NCBI GenBank assembly: GCA_013361525.1
Contig: JABFXY010000107.1
Coordinates: 1-64,000, forward strand
Length of the DNA: 64,000 nucleotides
Source of the DNA: Polyangiaceae bacterium
GTDB taxonomy: Bacteria; Myxococcota_A; Polyangia; Polyangiales; Polyangiaceae
Direction: 5' to 3'
In this document: piece by piece, positions 17,071-25,350 of the stretch
Layout: each line of letters begins with the position of its first letter
Position numbering within the stretch: position 1 is the stretch's first letter
The notes under the pieces: model-generated
Told to the model about the DNA's origin: nothing
The model's input: only the letters and a program-made list of their open reading frames with translations
Databases searched by the model: none
Made by a program: the position numbers and the translations under genes

Positions 17071-18294
17071 TCAATCATCGAGGTACGGACGAAGCGCCTC
17101 CGGGAGCGCGCTTCGTTCCACCGCGCCGGGATCGAACGCCAGCGGCGCGGGCTGCGAGGCCCAAAACAAGACCCGCCGCTTTTCGAGGTCGCGCGCGCGA
17201 CCCATCAAGGCCGCCAGGGCTTTCGCGGTGTACGTCGACTCGAGCTCGATGCCGGCATGCTCCTTTGCGAGCGCGATCGCCCGTTCTCCTTCGCGCGTCG
17301 GCCGACCATAGCCACGGCCGAGGTACCGCGACTCGACGTCGACCTCGGCGCGTGAGGTGACCTTTGCGCCGATCGATTCGAGGTAATGCTCGAATCCGTC
17401 CTCTAGCTTTCGCAATGCGGCTTTGCTCGAGCTCGCCTCCGACGAACATCGAACGGCGATGATCCGCGCTCGAATCCCCGCAGCAGCGAGCCCGAATGCG
17501 AGGCCCGCGGTGCTGCCCATCGTCCCCATTGCGACGACGATATCGTCCGGCGCCGGCGCGAGGCCGAGCTGGATCTGCTCGGCGAGCTCGAATGCCGCGT
17601 CGACCATGCCGACGTTGCCGACGTGGCAAGTTCCACCTGGCGCAATCACGTAAGGCCGATCCGCTTCGGGGCCGGATCCCGCGTCACGGACGGCCTTCGC
17701 GAACGTATCGGCGAGCCCGCTGGATGCCTCGATTCGGGCGCCCGATGCGATGCAGAGCGCGAGGTTTCGCCGGACGACGGGCCCCTTCGGCTGACCTGCG
17801 AGGTGCACCGTGACCGAAAAACCGTTCCGCACACCGAATGCCGCGGTGGCCGCGGCGTGATTGGAGCCGACCGCGCCGAACGTCACGACGTGTGTTCGGC
17901 CGAGCGCGCGCGCATCGCCGAAGAGCCGCTCGAGCTTTCGAACCTTTCCGCCTCCGAAAACACGGCTCGAGAGGTCGTCACGTTTGAGCCACAGCTCCCC
18001 CACCCCAATGGCTTTCGCGAGTGATTGTGCCTCTTCGATCGGGGTCGGCAGATCGCCGAGGGACAATCGCGGAAGCGCTCCGAGCGCTTCGATCCACGGG
18101 TGATCGAGCTTTTTCACGCGCGCCGGCGGCGGAGTTTCGGCGACGGCCGACGTCGTCGGCAATGCCCCCTCCGCCGAGCTGGACGCCGAACGGTCCGTGG
18201 TTCGCCGCTCTCCGGCTGGCGTACAAGCGGCCGCGACGAGGGCGAGCCACGCGCGGCGGCTCAGGGATGATGCCGAGCTACTTCGATAGGTCAC
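17071..18294 (-). CDS. Tat-exported lipoprotein of the D-cysteine desulfhydrase/ACC deaminase family
   Basis: 407 residues from the GTG at 18294, which has GAGGA eight bases upstream; a TTG at 18372 has no ribosome site. The N-terminus carries SRRAWLALVAAAC, a twin-arginine motif running into a lipobox, then a Ser/Ala/Thr-rich linker. From about residue 75 it is a fold-type II PLP enzyme: WLKRDDLSSRVFGGGKVRKLE holds the cofactor lysine, then FGAVGSNHAAA and GTMGSTAGLA. Family members release ammonia from D-cysteine or ACC. Export of a folded cofactor enzyme by Tat makes sense, but a lipid-anchored member is unusual. Follows the TauE gene by 61 bases. Confidence 0.75.
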   Translation of the reverse strand: MTYRSSSASSLSRRAWLALVAAACTPAGERRTTDRSASSSAEGALPTTSAVAETPPPARVKKLDHPWIEALGALPRLSLGDLPTPIEEAQSLAKAIGVGELWLKRDDLSSRVFGGGKVRKLERLFGDARALGRTHVVTFGAVGSNHAAATAAFGVRNGFSVTVHLAGQPKGPVVRRNLALCIASGARIEASSGLADTFAKAVRDAGSGPEADRPYVIAPGGTCHVGNVGMVDAAFELAEQIQLGLAPAPDDIVVAMGTMGSTAGLAFGLAAAGIRARIIAVRCSSEASSSKAALRKLEDGFEHYLESIGAKVTSRAEVDVESRYLGRGYGRPTREGERAIALAKEHAGIELESTYTAKALAALMGRARDLEKRRVLFWASQPAPLAFDPGAVERSALPEALRPYLDD

Positions 18295-18355
18295 GCCGAT
18301 CCTCGGTGGAACCCGAGCCAGGACGCTCGCGGCCGGCGTGCCATTCCCGTGCCGC

Positions 18356-19069
18356 TCAGCGAACGAGCCCAATCAGGGCGAACCCGGTGGAGGCGACGAG
18401 CGCGAAGAGCTCCATCTTCTGTTCGGTTCCGTCGGGGATGATCGAGCGGAGCCGGCGGCCGGCGAGGTTGCCACCGACGAGACCGACGAGGAGCGCGAGG
18501 ACACCGGGCGCGGCCTCGAACGTGAGCAGGCCGGACACGAAGTATCCGGCCACGCGGCCGATATGCATCGTCGCGGCACACGCTGCGATGGTCGCGACGA
18601 GCGCCGCACCCGTCAATCCGGCGCTCATGAGGATTGGACCGAGGAGCATTCCAGCGCCTCCGGAGGTGGCCGACAGCGCGCCGACGCCGGCACCGGCCAT
18701 TGCGAGCGACTTCGCTCGGGGCTTGATCTGGATGTAGCCCTTCGCGCGCAGGACCGCGAACACGGTCGTCGCGACCAGGAGCGCGGTGACGATCGCGTCG
18801 GGAATGGTCGGAAGAACGAGACCGCCGAGGAGCGCGCCCGGCAGCGCGCCCAATCCGATCAAGAGGACCAGCCGGCGGTCGATGTCGTTGCGAAAGAGAT
18901 ACGCACGGTGAGAGTTGGAGACGAACAGAGCGGGTGACGAGAGGGCGAGCGCGAGATGTGGTCCGCGCATCACCGTCAATACGGCGAGGAGCATCAACCC
19001 GCCGCCCATCCCGGCGAGCGTCGTCAGGACGCCTGCAACAAGGCCGAGGAGCGAGAGAAGTAGGAGCAT
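18356..19069 (-). CDS. TauE/SafE-family sulfite or sulfonate exporter
   Basis: 237 residues, almost entirely hydrophobic, with seven to eight membrane segments. The duplicated family signature is visible: GVLTTLAGMGGGLMLLAVL near the N-terminus and GVGALSATSGGAGMLLGPIL in the second half. TauE/SafE proteins move sulfite, sulfoacetate and other organosulfur anions. It lies upstream of the D-cysteine desulfhydrase-like gene on the same strand, which hints at sulfur handling. Divergent from a LysR gene that probably controls it. Confidence 0.85.
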   Translation of the reverse strand: MLLLLSLLGLVAGVLTTLAGMGGGLMLLAVLTVMRGPHLALALSSPALFVSNSHRAYLFRNDIDRRLVLLIGLGALPGALLGGLVLPTIPDAIVTALLVATTVFAVLRAKGYIQIKPRAKSLAMAGAGVGALSATSGGAGMLLGPILMSAGLTGAALVATIAACAATMHIGRVAGYFVSGLLTFEAAPGVLALLVGLVGGNLAGRRLRSIIPDGTEQKMELFALVASTGFALIGLVR

Positions 19070-19115
19070 CGTTGGCCTTGATATGGGGCCGCCGACTCGG
19101 TTCGTCCTATGAATC

Positions 19116-19131
19116 TTTCGACGAGTTTCGA
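19116..19131. promoter_or_regulatory. Direct repeat TTTCGA in the TauE-LysR divergent region
   Basis: TTTCGA occurs at 19116-19121 and 19126-19131 within the 74-bp divergent region. Such short repeats may be part of a LysR binding site controlling both genes. No base-level proof. Confidence 0.3.
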
Positions 19132-19143
19132 TAATGTTTTCTT

Positions 19144-20007
19144 ATGATCGACCTGCTCCGGCACTTCTTGCTCGTCGCGGACCACGGCACCTTCACGGCC
19201 GCGGCCCGACACGCGCATCTGTCGCAGCCGGCGCTGACCTCCTCGGTCAGACGGCTCGAAGAAAGCGTGGGCGGCAGCCGATTGTTCGATCGAGGTCGGC
19301 AAGGCGCCGCTTTGACCGAGGCGGGGCGCGCACTGCTCCCGCACGCGCGCGCCGCCGTCGTCGCCGTCGACGAGGGCGTGCGCGCTATTGCGGCGCTCGA
19401 GAAGCTCGAGGCCGGCGAGGTCCGAATCGGGGGTGGCTCCACCGCGTGCACGTACCTCTTGCCGCCGATCCTTTCGGTGTTCCGGCGAAAAAACCCGAAG
19501 GTCGCAATCTACCTGCGCGAGATGCCCGAGCTGCAGGTGGTCGACACCTTCGAGGCCGGCGGGTTGGACCTCGCGGTCGTGACCGGCGCCGCGGGCGAAT
19601 CGTTCCGCGACGAAGACGTCATCCTCGTCGCACCGAAAGGCGCCGACCCGAATGCGCTTCCGTTCATTACCTTCCCGACGGGCAGCGCCGTTCGTGAGCT
19701 CCTCGATCGATACTTTCCGAGTGCGGAGATCACGATGGAGCTCGCGAGCATTTCGTCCGCAAAAGGCAGCGTCCGCGCCGGTCTGGGCAAAATGCTCGTC
19801 TCGAAGAGCGCGGTGCGAACGGACTTGGAGCTCGGGCGCCTCGTCGAGGTCCCCGATTCCCGCACACCGATCAAGAGGCGCCTCGGCCTACTGCACCGCG
19901 GCGTCGAGCGCCTGTCACCCGCCGCCGCGGCGCTCCGCGTCCTTCTCCTCGAGAACGCGCCGCCGCGGCAGCGCGCGTCCACGCGTGGACGGAAGGAGAA
20001 AACATGA
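19144..20007 (+). CDS. LysR-family transcriptional regulator
   Basis: 287 residues. The N-terminal helix-turn-helix is typical (LRHFLLVADHGTFTAAARHA, then LSQPALTSSVRRLEESVG). A periplasmic-binding-like effector domain starts near residue 90 with GEVRIGGGSTACTYLLPPI. It is divergent from the TauE-family gene and followed by an MFS gene about 30 bases on, so it probably controls one or both. The effector is unknown. The C-terminus ends in a basic tail. Confidence 0.87.
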   Translation: MIDLLRHFLLVADHGTFTAAARHAHLSQPALTSSVRRLEESVGGSRLFDRGRQGAALTEAGRALLPHARAAVVAVDEGVRAIAALEKLEAGEVRIGGGSTACTYLLPPILSVFRRKNPKVAIYLREMPELQVVDTFEAGGLDLAVVTGAAGESFRDEDVILVAPKGADPNALPFITFPTGSAVRELLDRYFPSAEITMELASISSAKGSVRAGLGKMLVSKSAVRTDLELGRLVEVPDSRTPIKRRLGLLHRGVERLSPAAAALRVLLLENAPPRQRASTRGRKEKT

Positions 20008-20037
20008 AGTACCGTCGGTGGCCTCGATGTGCTCGAC

Positions 20038-21342
20038 ATGCGGAACGACAGCGAGGATGCAGTGACGACGGGGCACCTCGACGGCGCGCCGGAGGCGTCG
20101 CGCAGCGATGCCTTGTCGAGCAAAGTGGCAATCGCCGTGGTCGTCGCGGCCCTCGGCTATTTCGTCGACATCTACGACCTCGTTCTGTTTTCGATCTTGC
20201 GCGTCCCGAGCCTGGAGGGACTCGGCGTCGCCGCAGCCGACCAGACGCGCGTCGGCAGTCTGCTGCTCAATCTGCAGCTCGCCGGCATGCTCCTCGGCGG
20301 CGTCGCGCTCGGTGTTTTGGGCGACAAGCGCGGGCGCCTCACCATCGTCTTCGGATCGATCGTCCTTTATTCGATCGCCAACCTCGCAAACGCGTTCATC
20401 ACCTCCGTGACCGAATACGCGGTATTGCGATTTTTGGCAGGCTTCGGCCTCGCGGGTGAGCTCGGCGCAGGAATCACGCTCGTCAGCGAGCTCTTGCCCA
20501 AATCACGCCGAGGCATCGGCACGACGATCGTCGCCTCCGTCGGCCTCAGTGGTGCCCTGGCCGCCGGCGCGCTCGCGGAGTTCCTCATTCGAAATTACGG
20601 AGCCTACGGCTGGCGAATCGCGTACGGCGTCGGCGGCGTGATCGGGCTCTTCTTGCTGGTGCTGCGCGTCGGCGTGCTGGAGAGCACGCTCTTTCACCGC
20701 GCCTCCGCAGCCGACGCACCGCGCGGAGACGTGCGCCTCCTCATTCGGCCGTGGCCCCGCTTCGTGCGATTCGCACGCATCGTTCTCGTCGGCATGCCGA
20801 TCTGGTTCGCGGGCGGCGTTCTATTCGTCTTCGCGCCGGAGATTGGTCTATCGCTCGGGCTCCCCGTCAAGCCCACGGGCGGCCGCACCATCTTCTGGGG
20901 ATACCTCGGCGTCGTCGTCGGCGACCTCGCGAGCGGCGCGCTGAGCCAGGCGCTCGCGAGCCGCAAGCGCGTCGTCGGCGCATTCCTCGTCATGCTCGCG
21001 GTTGCGCTGGGCGCGCTGCTCACGTTCGGCGGACGATCGGTCCCGACGTTCTACGGCCTCATTGCGTTCGTGGGCTTTGCGACGGGGTATTGGGTCGTAT
21101 TCGTGACGACCGCGAGCGAGCAATTCGGGACGAACCTTCGTGCGACCGTCACGACGAGCGCGCCGAACTTCGTTCGCGCGACGGCGATCCCCGTGACATC
21201 GCTGTGGCTCGCGATCAAAGGCCCGCTCGGGGTGATCCCTGCGACGGCGGTCGTCGGCGTGACCTGCATCGTGATCGGGTTCGCCGCGCTTTGGGACATG
21301 CAGGAGAGCTTTCACGCGGATCTCGACACCCTCGAGCGGTGA
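20038..21342 (+). CDS. MFS transporter
   Basis: About 434 residues from the ATG at 20038; a GTG at 20029 is in frame. Twelve hydrophobic segments are expected. The family motifs are GYFVDIYDLVLFSILR in helix 1, GDKRGRLTI between helices 2 and 3, and RFLAGFGLAGELGAG in helix 4, which resembles the metabolite:proton symporter/aromatic acid branch. The substrate is not clear. It follows the LysR gene in the same direction and is likely in its regulon. Confidence 0.85.
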   Translation: MRNDSEDAVTTGHLDGAPEASRSDALSSKVAIAVVVAALGYFVDIYDLVLFSILRVPSLEGLGVAAADQTRVGSLLLNLQLAGMLLGGVALGVLGDKRGRLTIVFGSIVLYSIANLANAFITSVTEYAVLRFLAGFGLAGELGAGITLVSELLPKSRRGIGTTIVASVGLSGALAAGALAEFLIRNYGAYGWRIAYGVGGVIGLFLLVLRVGVLESTLFHRASAADAPRGDVRLLIRPWPRFVRFARIVLVGMPIWFAGGVLFVFAPEIGLSLGLPVKPTGGRTIFWGYLGVVVGDLASGALSQALASRKRVVGAFLVMLAVALGALLTFGGRSVPTFYGLIAFVGFATGYWVVFVTTASEQFGTNLRATVTTSAPNFVRATAIPVTSLWLAIKGPLGVIPATAVVGVTCIVIGFAALWDMQESFHADLDTLER

Positions 21343-21404
21343 CGCCGGCTCTTTCTTCGGGCCCACCGGCCGAGGCATCGGTTAAGTAAAAGCTAAAGTT
21401 TCCC

Positions 21405-21432
21405 TTGACCGTCGCGGCGCGCGAACGATACT
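21405..21432 (+). promoter_or_regulatory. Sigma-70-like promoter flanked by an inverted repeat
   Basis: TTGACC (21405-21410) and GATACT (21427-21432) are 16 bases apart upstream of the GST gene. They sit between GTTAAGT (21381-21387) and ACTTAAC (21442-21448), an inverted pair that could bind a regulator on both sides of the promoter. Confidence 0.5.
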
Positions 21433-21505
21433 TAGGCCATCACTTAACTGTTGCCGCCGTCGTCGCAGACGACGCGCCCACCTCCATTCGTCAAAGGCGG
21501 AGCCC

Positions 21506-22165
21506 ATGTCCCTCGCGCTCTACATGCACCCGTTCGCGTCGTTCTGTATGAAGGTGCTCGTCGCGCTCTACGAAAACGATGCGCCCTTCGAAAAGATCGT
21601 CGTCGATCTCGGAGACGAGCGCTCTCGCAATGCGTTCCTCGCGGTATGGCCCGCCGGAAAGTTCCCCGTGCTTCGCGATAGCGAAGCCCCGCGCGTCATC
21701 CCCGAGTCGACCATCATCATCGAATACCTCGATCGCAAATTTCCGGGGCGAACGCGGCTCGTGCCGGCGGATCCCGACGAGGCCCTTCGCACGCGCCTCT
21801 TCGATCGCTTCTTCGATACGTACGTGCAAAACCCGATGCAGAAGATCGTCGGCGACCGGCTTCGACCCGCAAACCACCGGGATCGATTCGGCGTCGACGA
21901 GGCCCGCGCTTCGCTCCGCACAGCGTACGGCATCCTCGAAGCCGACATCGCCGGCAAAGAGTGGGCAATGGGCGACGCGTTCACGATGGCCGATTGCGCC
22001 GCGGCGCCCGCGCTCCATTACGCCGACCTCGTCGAGCCGCTCACACCGGGCTTCCCGAACGCGGCGGCCTATCTGCAGCGTCTGAAAGCGCGCCCGTCGT
22101 TCGCGCGCACACTGGACGAAGCGCAGCCGTACTTTCATAACTTCCCGAAGGAGGAGACTTCATGA
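21506..22165 (+). CDS. Glutathione S-transferase family protein
   Basis: 219 residues. The N-terminal thioredoxin-like half has the glutathione-binding PESTIIIEYLD segment and the cis-proline of KFPVLR; the C-terminal half is all helical with the GDAFTMADCAAAPAL hydrophobic-staple motif. The catalytic Ser/Cys near FASFCMKV is consistent with a bacterial-type GST. Cytoplasmic conjugation or detoxification is likely; the electrophile is unknown. Its stop overlaps the start of the SRPBCC gene (ATGA), so the pair is probably one operon. Confidence 0.87.
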   Translation: MSLALYMHPFASFCMKVLVALYENDAPFEKIVVDLGDERSRNAFLAVWPAGKFPVLRDSEAPRVIPESTIIIEYLDRKFPGRTRLVPADPDEALRTRLFDRFFDTYVQNPMQKIVGDRLRPANHRDRFGVDEARASLRTAYGILEADIAGKEWAMGDAFTMADCAAAPALHYADLVEPLTPGFPNAAAYLQRLKARPSFARTLDEAQPYFHNFPKEETS

Positions 22166-22635
22166 GCGAAAGGTCGGTGTCGCACGGCGACTTCGTCATC
22201 GAGCGGGTCTACGACGCGCCGATTCGACGGGTCTTTTCCGCATGGCAAAAGCCCGAGAAGAAGCGCCGATGGTTCGCGTGCCACGACGAGTGGGTCGTCA
22301 CGCATTACGAGCTCGACTTTCGGATCGGCGGCATCGAGCGATCCCGGACGGGCCCGGCCGGCGGCACGGTCCACGCATTCGACGCGCGGTATCACGACAT
22401 CGTCGACGATCTACGAATCGTCTATTCGTACGAGATGCGCCTCGACGCCGCGCTGATTTCGGTGTCGCTCGTAACGGTTCAATTCGAGGGGCAAGGCGCT
22501 CGCACCGCCATGAGCTTCACCGAGCAGGTCGTCGTGCTCGACGGCCTCGCCTCCATCGCGGACCGGGAGCACGGCACGCGCATCGGGCTCGATGCGCTCG
22601 GCGAGTACCTGACCCGCGAAGCCACCGAGGCTTGA
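22162..22635 (+). CDS. SRPBCC (AHSA1-like) domain protein
   Basis: 157 residues forming one START/Bet-v1-like fold. Typical strings are VIERVYDAPIRRVFSAW at the N-terminus and a C-terminal GTRIGLDALGEYL helix. AHSA1-like bacterial proteins bind small hydrophobic ligands; a specific function is not known. Translationally coupled to the GST gene, which suggests a joint role in handling a hydrophobic or electrophilic compound. Ends 12 bases before a convergent membrane-protein gene. Confidence 0.8.
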   Translation: MSERSVSHGDFVIERVYDAPIRRVFSAWQKPEKKRRWFACHDEWVVTHYELDFRIGGIERSRTGPAGGTVHAFDARYHDIVDDLRIVYSYEMRLDAALISVSLVTVQFEGQGARTAMSFTEQVVVLDGLASIADREHGTRIGLDALGEYLTREATEA

Positions 22636-22647
22636 TCGCTCCGGCGC

Positions 22648-23382
22648 TCACTCCTTATTCGGCGGAGGCGGTGGCGGCGGCGGAGGCGCTTGCTCCGGAT
22701 GTGGCCGGCGCGGATCGATCTCCACGCGCAGGTCGTCGACGCTCGCGCTTCCGATCTCGTCACATTCCTCGAAGCCCGGCGAATAGTCGAATGGCACCTT
22801 CGATTCGTGCGCCGAGCCCAGCGTCACGATCGCGCACACGTGCTCGGAGACGTGTGTCCCGTTCTTGCACGTAATCGACAGATCCCAACAGGCGCGGGCG
22901 TCCTGAATGCCGCCGAGGTGTTTCGGCGTGCATAGGTACCCTTCCTTCAGCGTCGTTCCCGCCGCACGACACGACACGGTCACGCGCGCCTCGGGGCCCC
23001 AGACCGCGCCGTGGAAGACGATGCCGACGACGACCGCACCGAGCGCGACCGCGGCATGCGGCAGGAGCCACGTCGCGCCCCAACGCCTGCGCGCGTGCAT
23101 CTGGACCAAAAACGCGGCGGGAAACAGCAGCACACCACCGATGACCGAAAGCGCCGGGTGCTGCCGATGCGTGATGGCGTCTTTCGCCATCAAGTAGAGG
23201 GTCGTGATGAACGCCGCGATCGAGACGAGGATCGCGTAGAGCGTGAAAGGGATGAACAGCCAACCGAGCGCCGCGACCAGCACGACCGCGAGCATCGACC
23301 AGCCGAGAGCATCCTCCGGGTCGTCGTACGCCGCGAGGGGCGGCTCGACGGCGGACGGTCGCGCGGGCACGGGCTCGTTCAT
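22648..23382 (-). CDS. Hypothetical membrane protein with Cys-rich extracellular part
   Basis: 244 residues. A proline-rich N-terminus precedes four hydrophobic segments (about residues 28-48, 51-70, 79-97, 107-128). The following domain contains six or more cysteines in pairs (SCRAAG, YLCTPKH, ACWDLSITC, HVCAIV, FEECDE), suggesting disulfides outside the cytoplasm. The end is a poly-proline tail. No family is recognised. It is divergent from the dicarboxylate symporter gene across a palindromic element. Confidence 0.65.
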   Translation of the reverse strand: MNEPVPARPSAVEPPLAAYDDPEDALGWSMLAVVLVAALGWLFIPFTLYAILVSIAAFITTLYLMAKDAITHRQHPALSVIGGVLLFPAAFLVQMHARRRWGATWLLPHAAVALGAVVVGIVFHGAVWGPEARVTVSCRAAGTTLKEGYLCTPKHLGGIQDARACWDLSITCKNGTHVSEHVCAIVTLGSAHESKVPFDYSPGFEECDEIGSASVDDLRVEIDPRRPHPEQAPPPPPPPPPNKE

Positions 23383-23392
23383 CGCGAGCAGA

Positions 23393-23567
23393 CGCTAGTA
23401 CATCCGACCGTAAGTTCGTGCCTGGATCTACTCCGGCCCCCGCGCAAAGCGCGGCAGAGTGCGGGCCGGAGCAGATCCAGGCACGAAGCCCCAAGTCTGG
23501 CCATCAGACTCTTTGCTCCTGGGTACAGCCGGATCCGGAAGAGGACTTCCGGCCGCCTGTACTAACG
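23393..23567. repeat. 175-bp palindromic element with near-matching ends
   Basis: The ends CGCTAGTACA (23393-23402) and TGTACTAACG (23558-23567) are inverted with one mismatch. Inside is a long hairpin: a 29-base left arm at 23415-23443 matches the inverted 27-base right arm at 23461-23487 except for one substitution and two extra C. Two smaller hairpins follow, AGTCTG/CAGACT at 23494-23510 and GTACAG/CTGTAC at 23523-23562. It looks like a miniature inverted-repeat element, but no target-site duplication was established. Confidence 0.6.
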
Positions 23568-23620
23568 CTGTTTGATGACCTGCGTCACGTGCTTCGCGCG
23601 CCGCGGCGCGACGACCTGCC

Positions 23621-24895
23621 GTGGCGAAACGGGTATGCTCGGCCGCGTTGAGCGACTCTCGTAGAGCGAAGATCCCCTTTTACGCGACGATCCTCGGAGC
23701 AATGGTGCTCGGGTTCGTGCTCGGCCCGATGCTCGGCAAGCACACCGCGCTCCTCGGCGAGGTCGGCAAGGTCGTCATCAGCGCGATCAAAGCAGCAGCG
23801 GCGCCGCTGCTCTTCTTCGCGATCATCCACGCGATCTTGAAGACCGAGGTCGACGGCCGCTCGGCCGGCACGATGGTCGTCATCGCCTTCGTCAACACGT
23901 CGATCGCGCTCGTCACCGGCCTCGTCCTTTCGAACGTGCTGCGGCCCGGGGAGCACCTCGTCGTCACGCAAGGCTCGGATCCGTCCTCGAGCGCTTACGC
24001 CGGCAAGAAGGTCGACTTTCTGAAGACCTTCGTCGGTTACATCCCGACGAACTTCGTCTCGCCGTTCGCCGACAACGCGATCCTTTCCATCATCATCATC
24101 GCCCTCTTGTTCGGGTTTGCGCTACGCCGCGTCCGGCGGGAGCCGGCGTTCGCCCAAACGTCGAAGAGCGTCGAGGACGCCGTCGCGACGCTCCTTCGAA
24201 TGATGGAGATCGTGCTCGCATGGGTCATCAAGCTCATCCCCCTCGCGGTGTTCGGCGTCGCCGCGAAGACCGTCGCGGAAAACGGCTACGCCCCTCTCAA
24301 AGGCCTCGCCGTTTACGTCGGCGTCGGCCTGCTCGGCTTGCTCATCCACATCGTCATCACCTATCAGGCGTGGCTCCTCATCGCAGGCCAATCGCTGCGA
24401 CGCTTCTGGAAAGAGGCGCGCGAGCCCGTCGTTTATGCAATGGGGACGAACTCGAGCCTCGCGACGTTGCCCGTGACCTTGCAGGCCCTCGACCGGCTCA
24501 AGGTGTCGAAGGCCTCCGCCACGTTGGGCGCGTGCGTCGGGACGAACCTGAACAACGACGGCATCGTCCTCTACGAGGGTATGGCGGTGCTCTTCGTGGC
24601 GCAGGCAGCGGGGATCCACCTCGGCATCGGCGATCAAGTCCTCGCCGCCGTCACCTGCATCGTGGCTGCGATGGGCGTCGCCGGCGTCCCCGAGGCGGGG
24701 TTCGTGTCGCTCGCGCTCGTGCTCAACACCGTCGGCTTGCCGCTGGACATCCTGCCGCTCTTGCTCGCGGTCGATTGGGTCATCGCGCGCGGCCGATCGG
24801 TGACCAACGTCCTCAGCGACATGGTCCTCTCCATCCTCCTCGACCGCGCGAAGTCACCGCGCCGCTCCCCCGACGCTACTTCGAGTCTTTCATGA
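23621..24895 (+). CDS. Dicarboxylate/amino acid:cation symporter (DAACS)
   Basis: 424 residues from the GTG at 23621; a TTG at 23648 is an alternative and neither has a clear ribosome site. The protein is highly hydrophobic. DAACS signatures are present: the serine-rich loop MGTNSSLATLPVTLQAL, and VGTNLNNDGIVLYEGMAVLFVAQ in helix 7, then GVAGVPEAGFVSLALVL in hairpin 2. These form the substrate and sodium or proton sites of GltP/DctA transporters. Likely substrates are glutamate, aspartate or C4-dicarboxylates. Its last 20 bases overlap the convergent VOC gene. Confidence 0.88.
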   Translation: MAKRVCSAALSDSRRAKIPFYATILGAMVLGFVLGPMLGKHTALLGEVGKVVISAIKAAAAPLLFFAIIHAILKTEVDGRSAGTMVVIAFVNTSIALVTGLVLSNVLRPGEHLVVTQGSDPSSSAYAGKKVDFLKTFVGYIPTNFVSPFADNAILSIIIIALLFGFALRRVRREPAFAQTSKSVEDAVATLLRMMEIVLAWVIKLIPLAVFGVAAKTVAENGYAPLKGLAVYVGVGLLGLLIHIVITYQAWLLIAGQSLRRFWKEAREPVVYAMGTNSSLATLPVTLQALDRLKVSKASATLGACVGTNLNNDGIVLYEGMAVLFVAQAAGIHLGIGDQVLAAVTCIVAAMGVAGVPEAGFVSLALVLNTVGLPLDILPLLLAVDWVIARGRSVTNVLSDMVLSILLDRAKSPRRSPDATSSLS

Positions 24896-25322
24896 TCTCG
24901 GTGTAGCGCCGCTGCATCTCGTCGGGTGTCAGCTCCTCGAGGTTGTGACCGATCAGCCAATCATGGCCGAACGGGTCGCGAATGGTCCCGGAGCGCTCGC
25001 CATAAAAGTGATTCTGCGGCTCCCGGACGACCTTCGCACCGGCAGCGACGGCCGAGCGAATGGTCGCGTCGGCGTCGTCCACGTGGAGGTGAATCCCGAC
25101 CGAGGTCCCGCCGAGGGTTTGCGGGCCTTGGATGCCGAGCTCCGGATACTCCTCCGAGAGCATGATGGTCGTCCCACAGAAATCGAGCTCGCAATGGCCG
25201 ACACGACCGCTCGGCTCGGCGAGACGAAACTTCTCTTTCGCGCCGAACGCCGCCTTGTAGAACTCGATCGCGGCGGGTGCGTTCTTGACGCGCAAATAGG
25301 CAAATACCTCGTGAATACTCAT
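24876..25322 (-). CDS. VOC/glyoxalase-superfamily (PhnB-like) protein
   Basis: 148 residues from the ATG at 25322, which has GAGGTGA upstream; the frame continues to 25400 without a better start. Paired beta-alpha-beta-beta-beta modules are clear: EVFAYLRVKNAPAAIEFYKAAFG, then LDFCGTTIMLSEE, a VGIHLHVDDADATI half and a closing TIRDPFGHDWLIGH. Putative metal ligands are H and E residues in these strands. It resembles PhnB-type bleomycin-resistance-like proteins; substrate unknown. Follows the AraC gene by 28 bases and overlaps the convergent symporter gene by 20 bases. Confidence 0.8.
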   Translation of the reverse strand: MSIHEVFAYLRVKNAPAAIEFYKAAFGAKEKFRLAEPSGRVGHCELDFCGTTIMLSEEYPELGIQGPQTLGGTSVGIHLHVDDADATIRSAVAAGAKVVREPQNHFYGERSGTIRDPFGHDWLIGHNLEELTPDEMQRRYTEIMKDSK

Positions 25323-25350
25323 CGTGATCACCTCGTTGGTGCGAGGAACT

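Noticed and set aside
23393..23567. Integron attC site
   Set aside because: The ends do not match RYYYAAC/GTTRRRY and no integrase or cassette is present.
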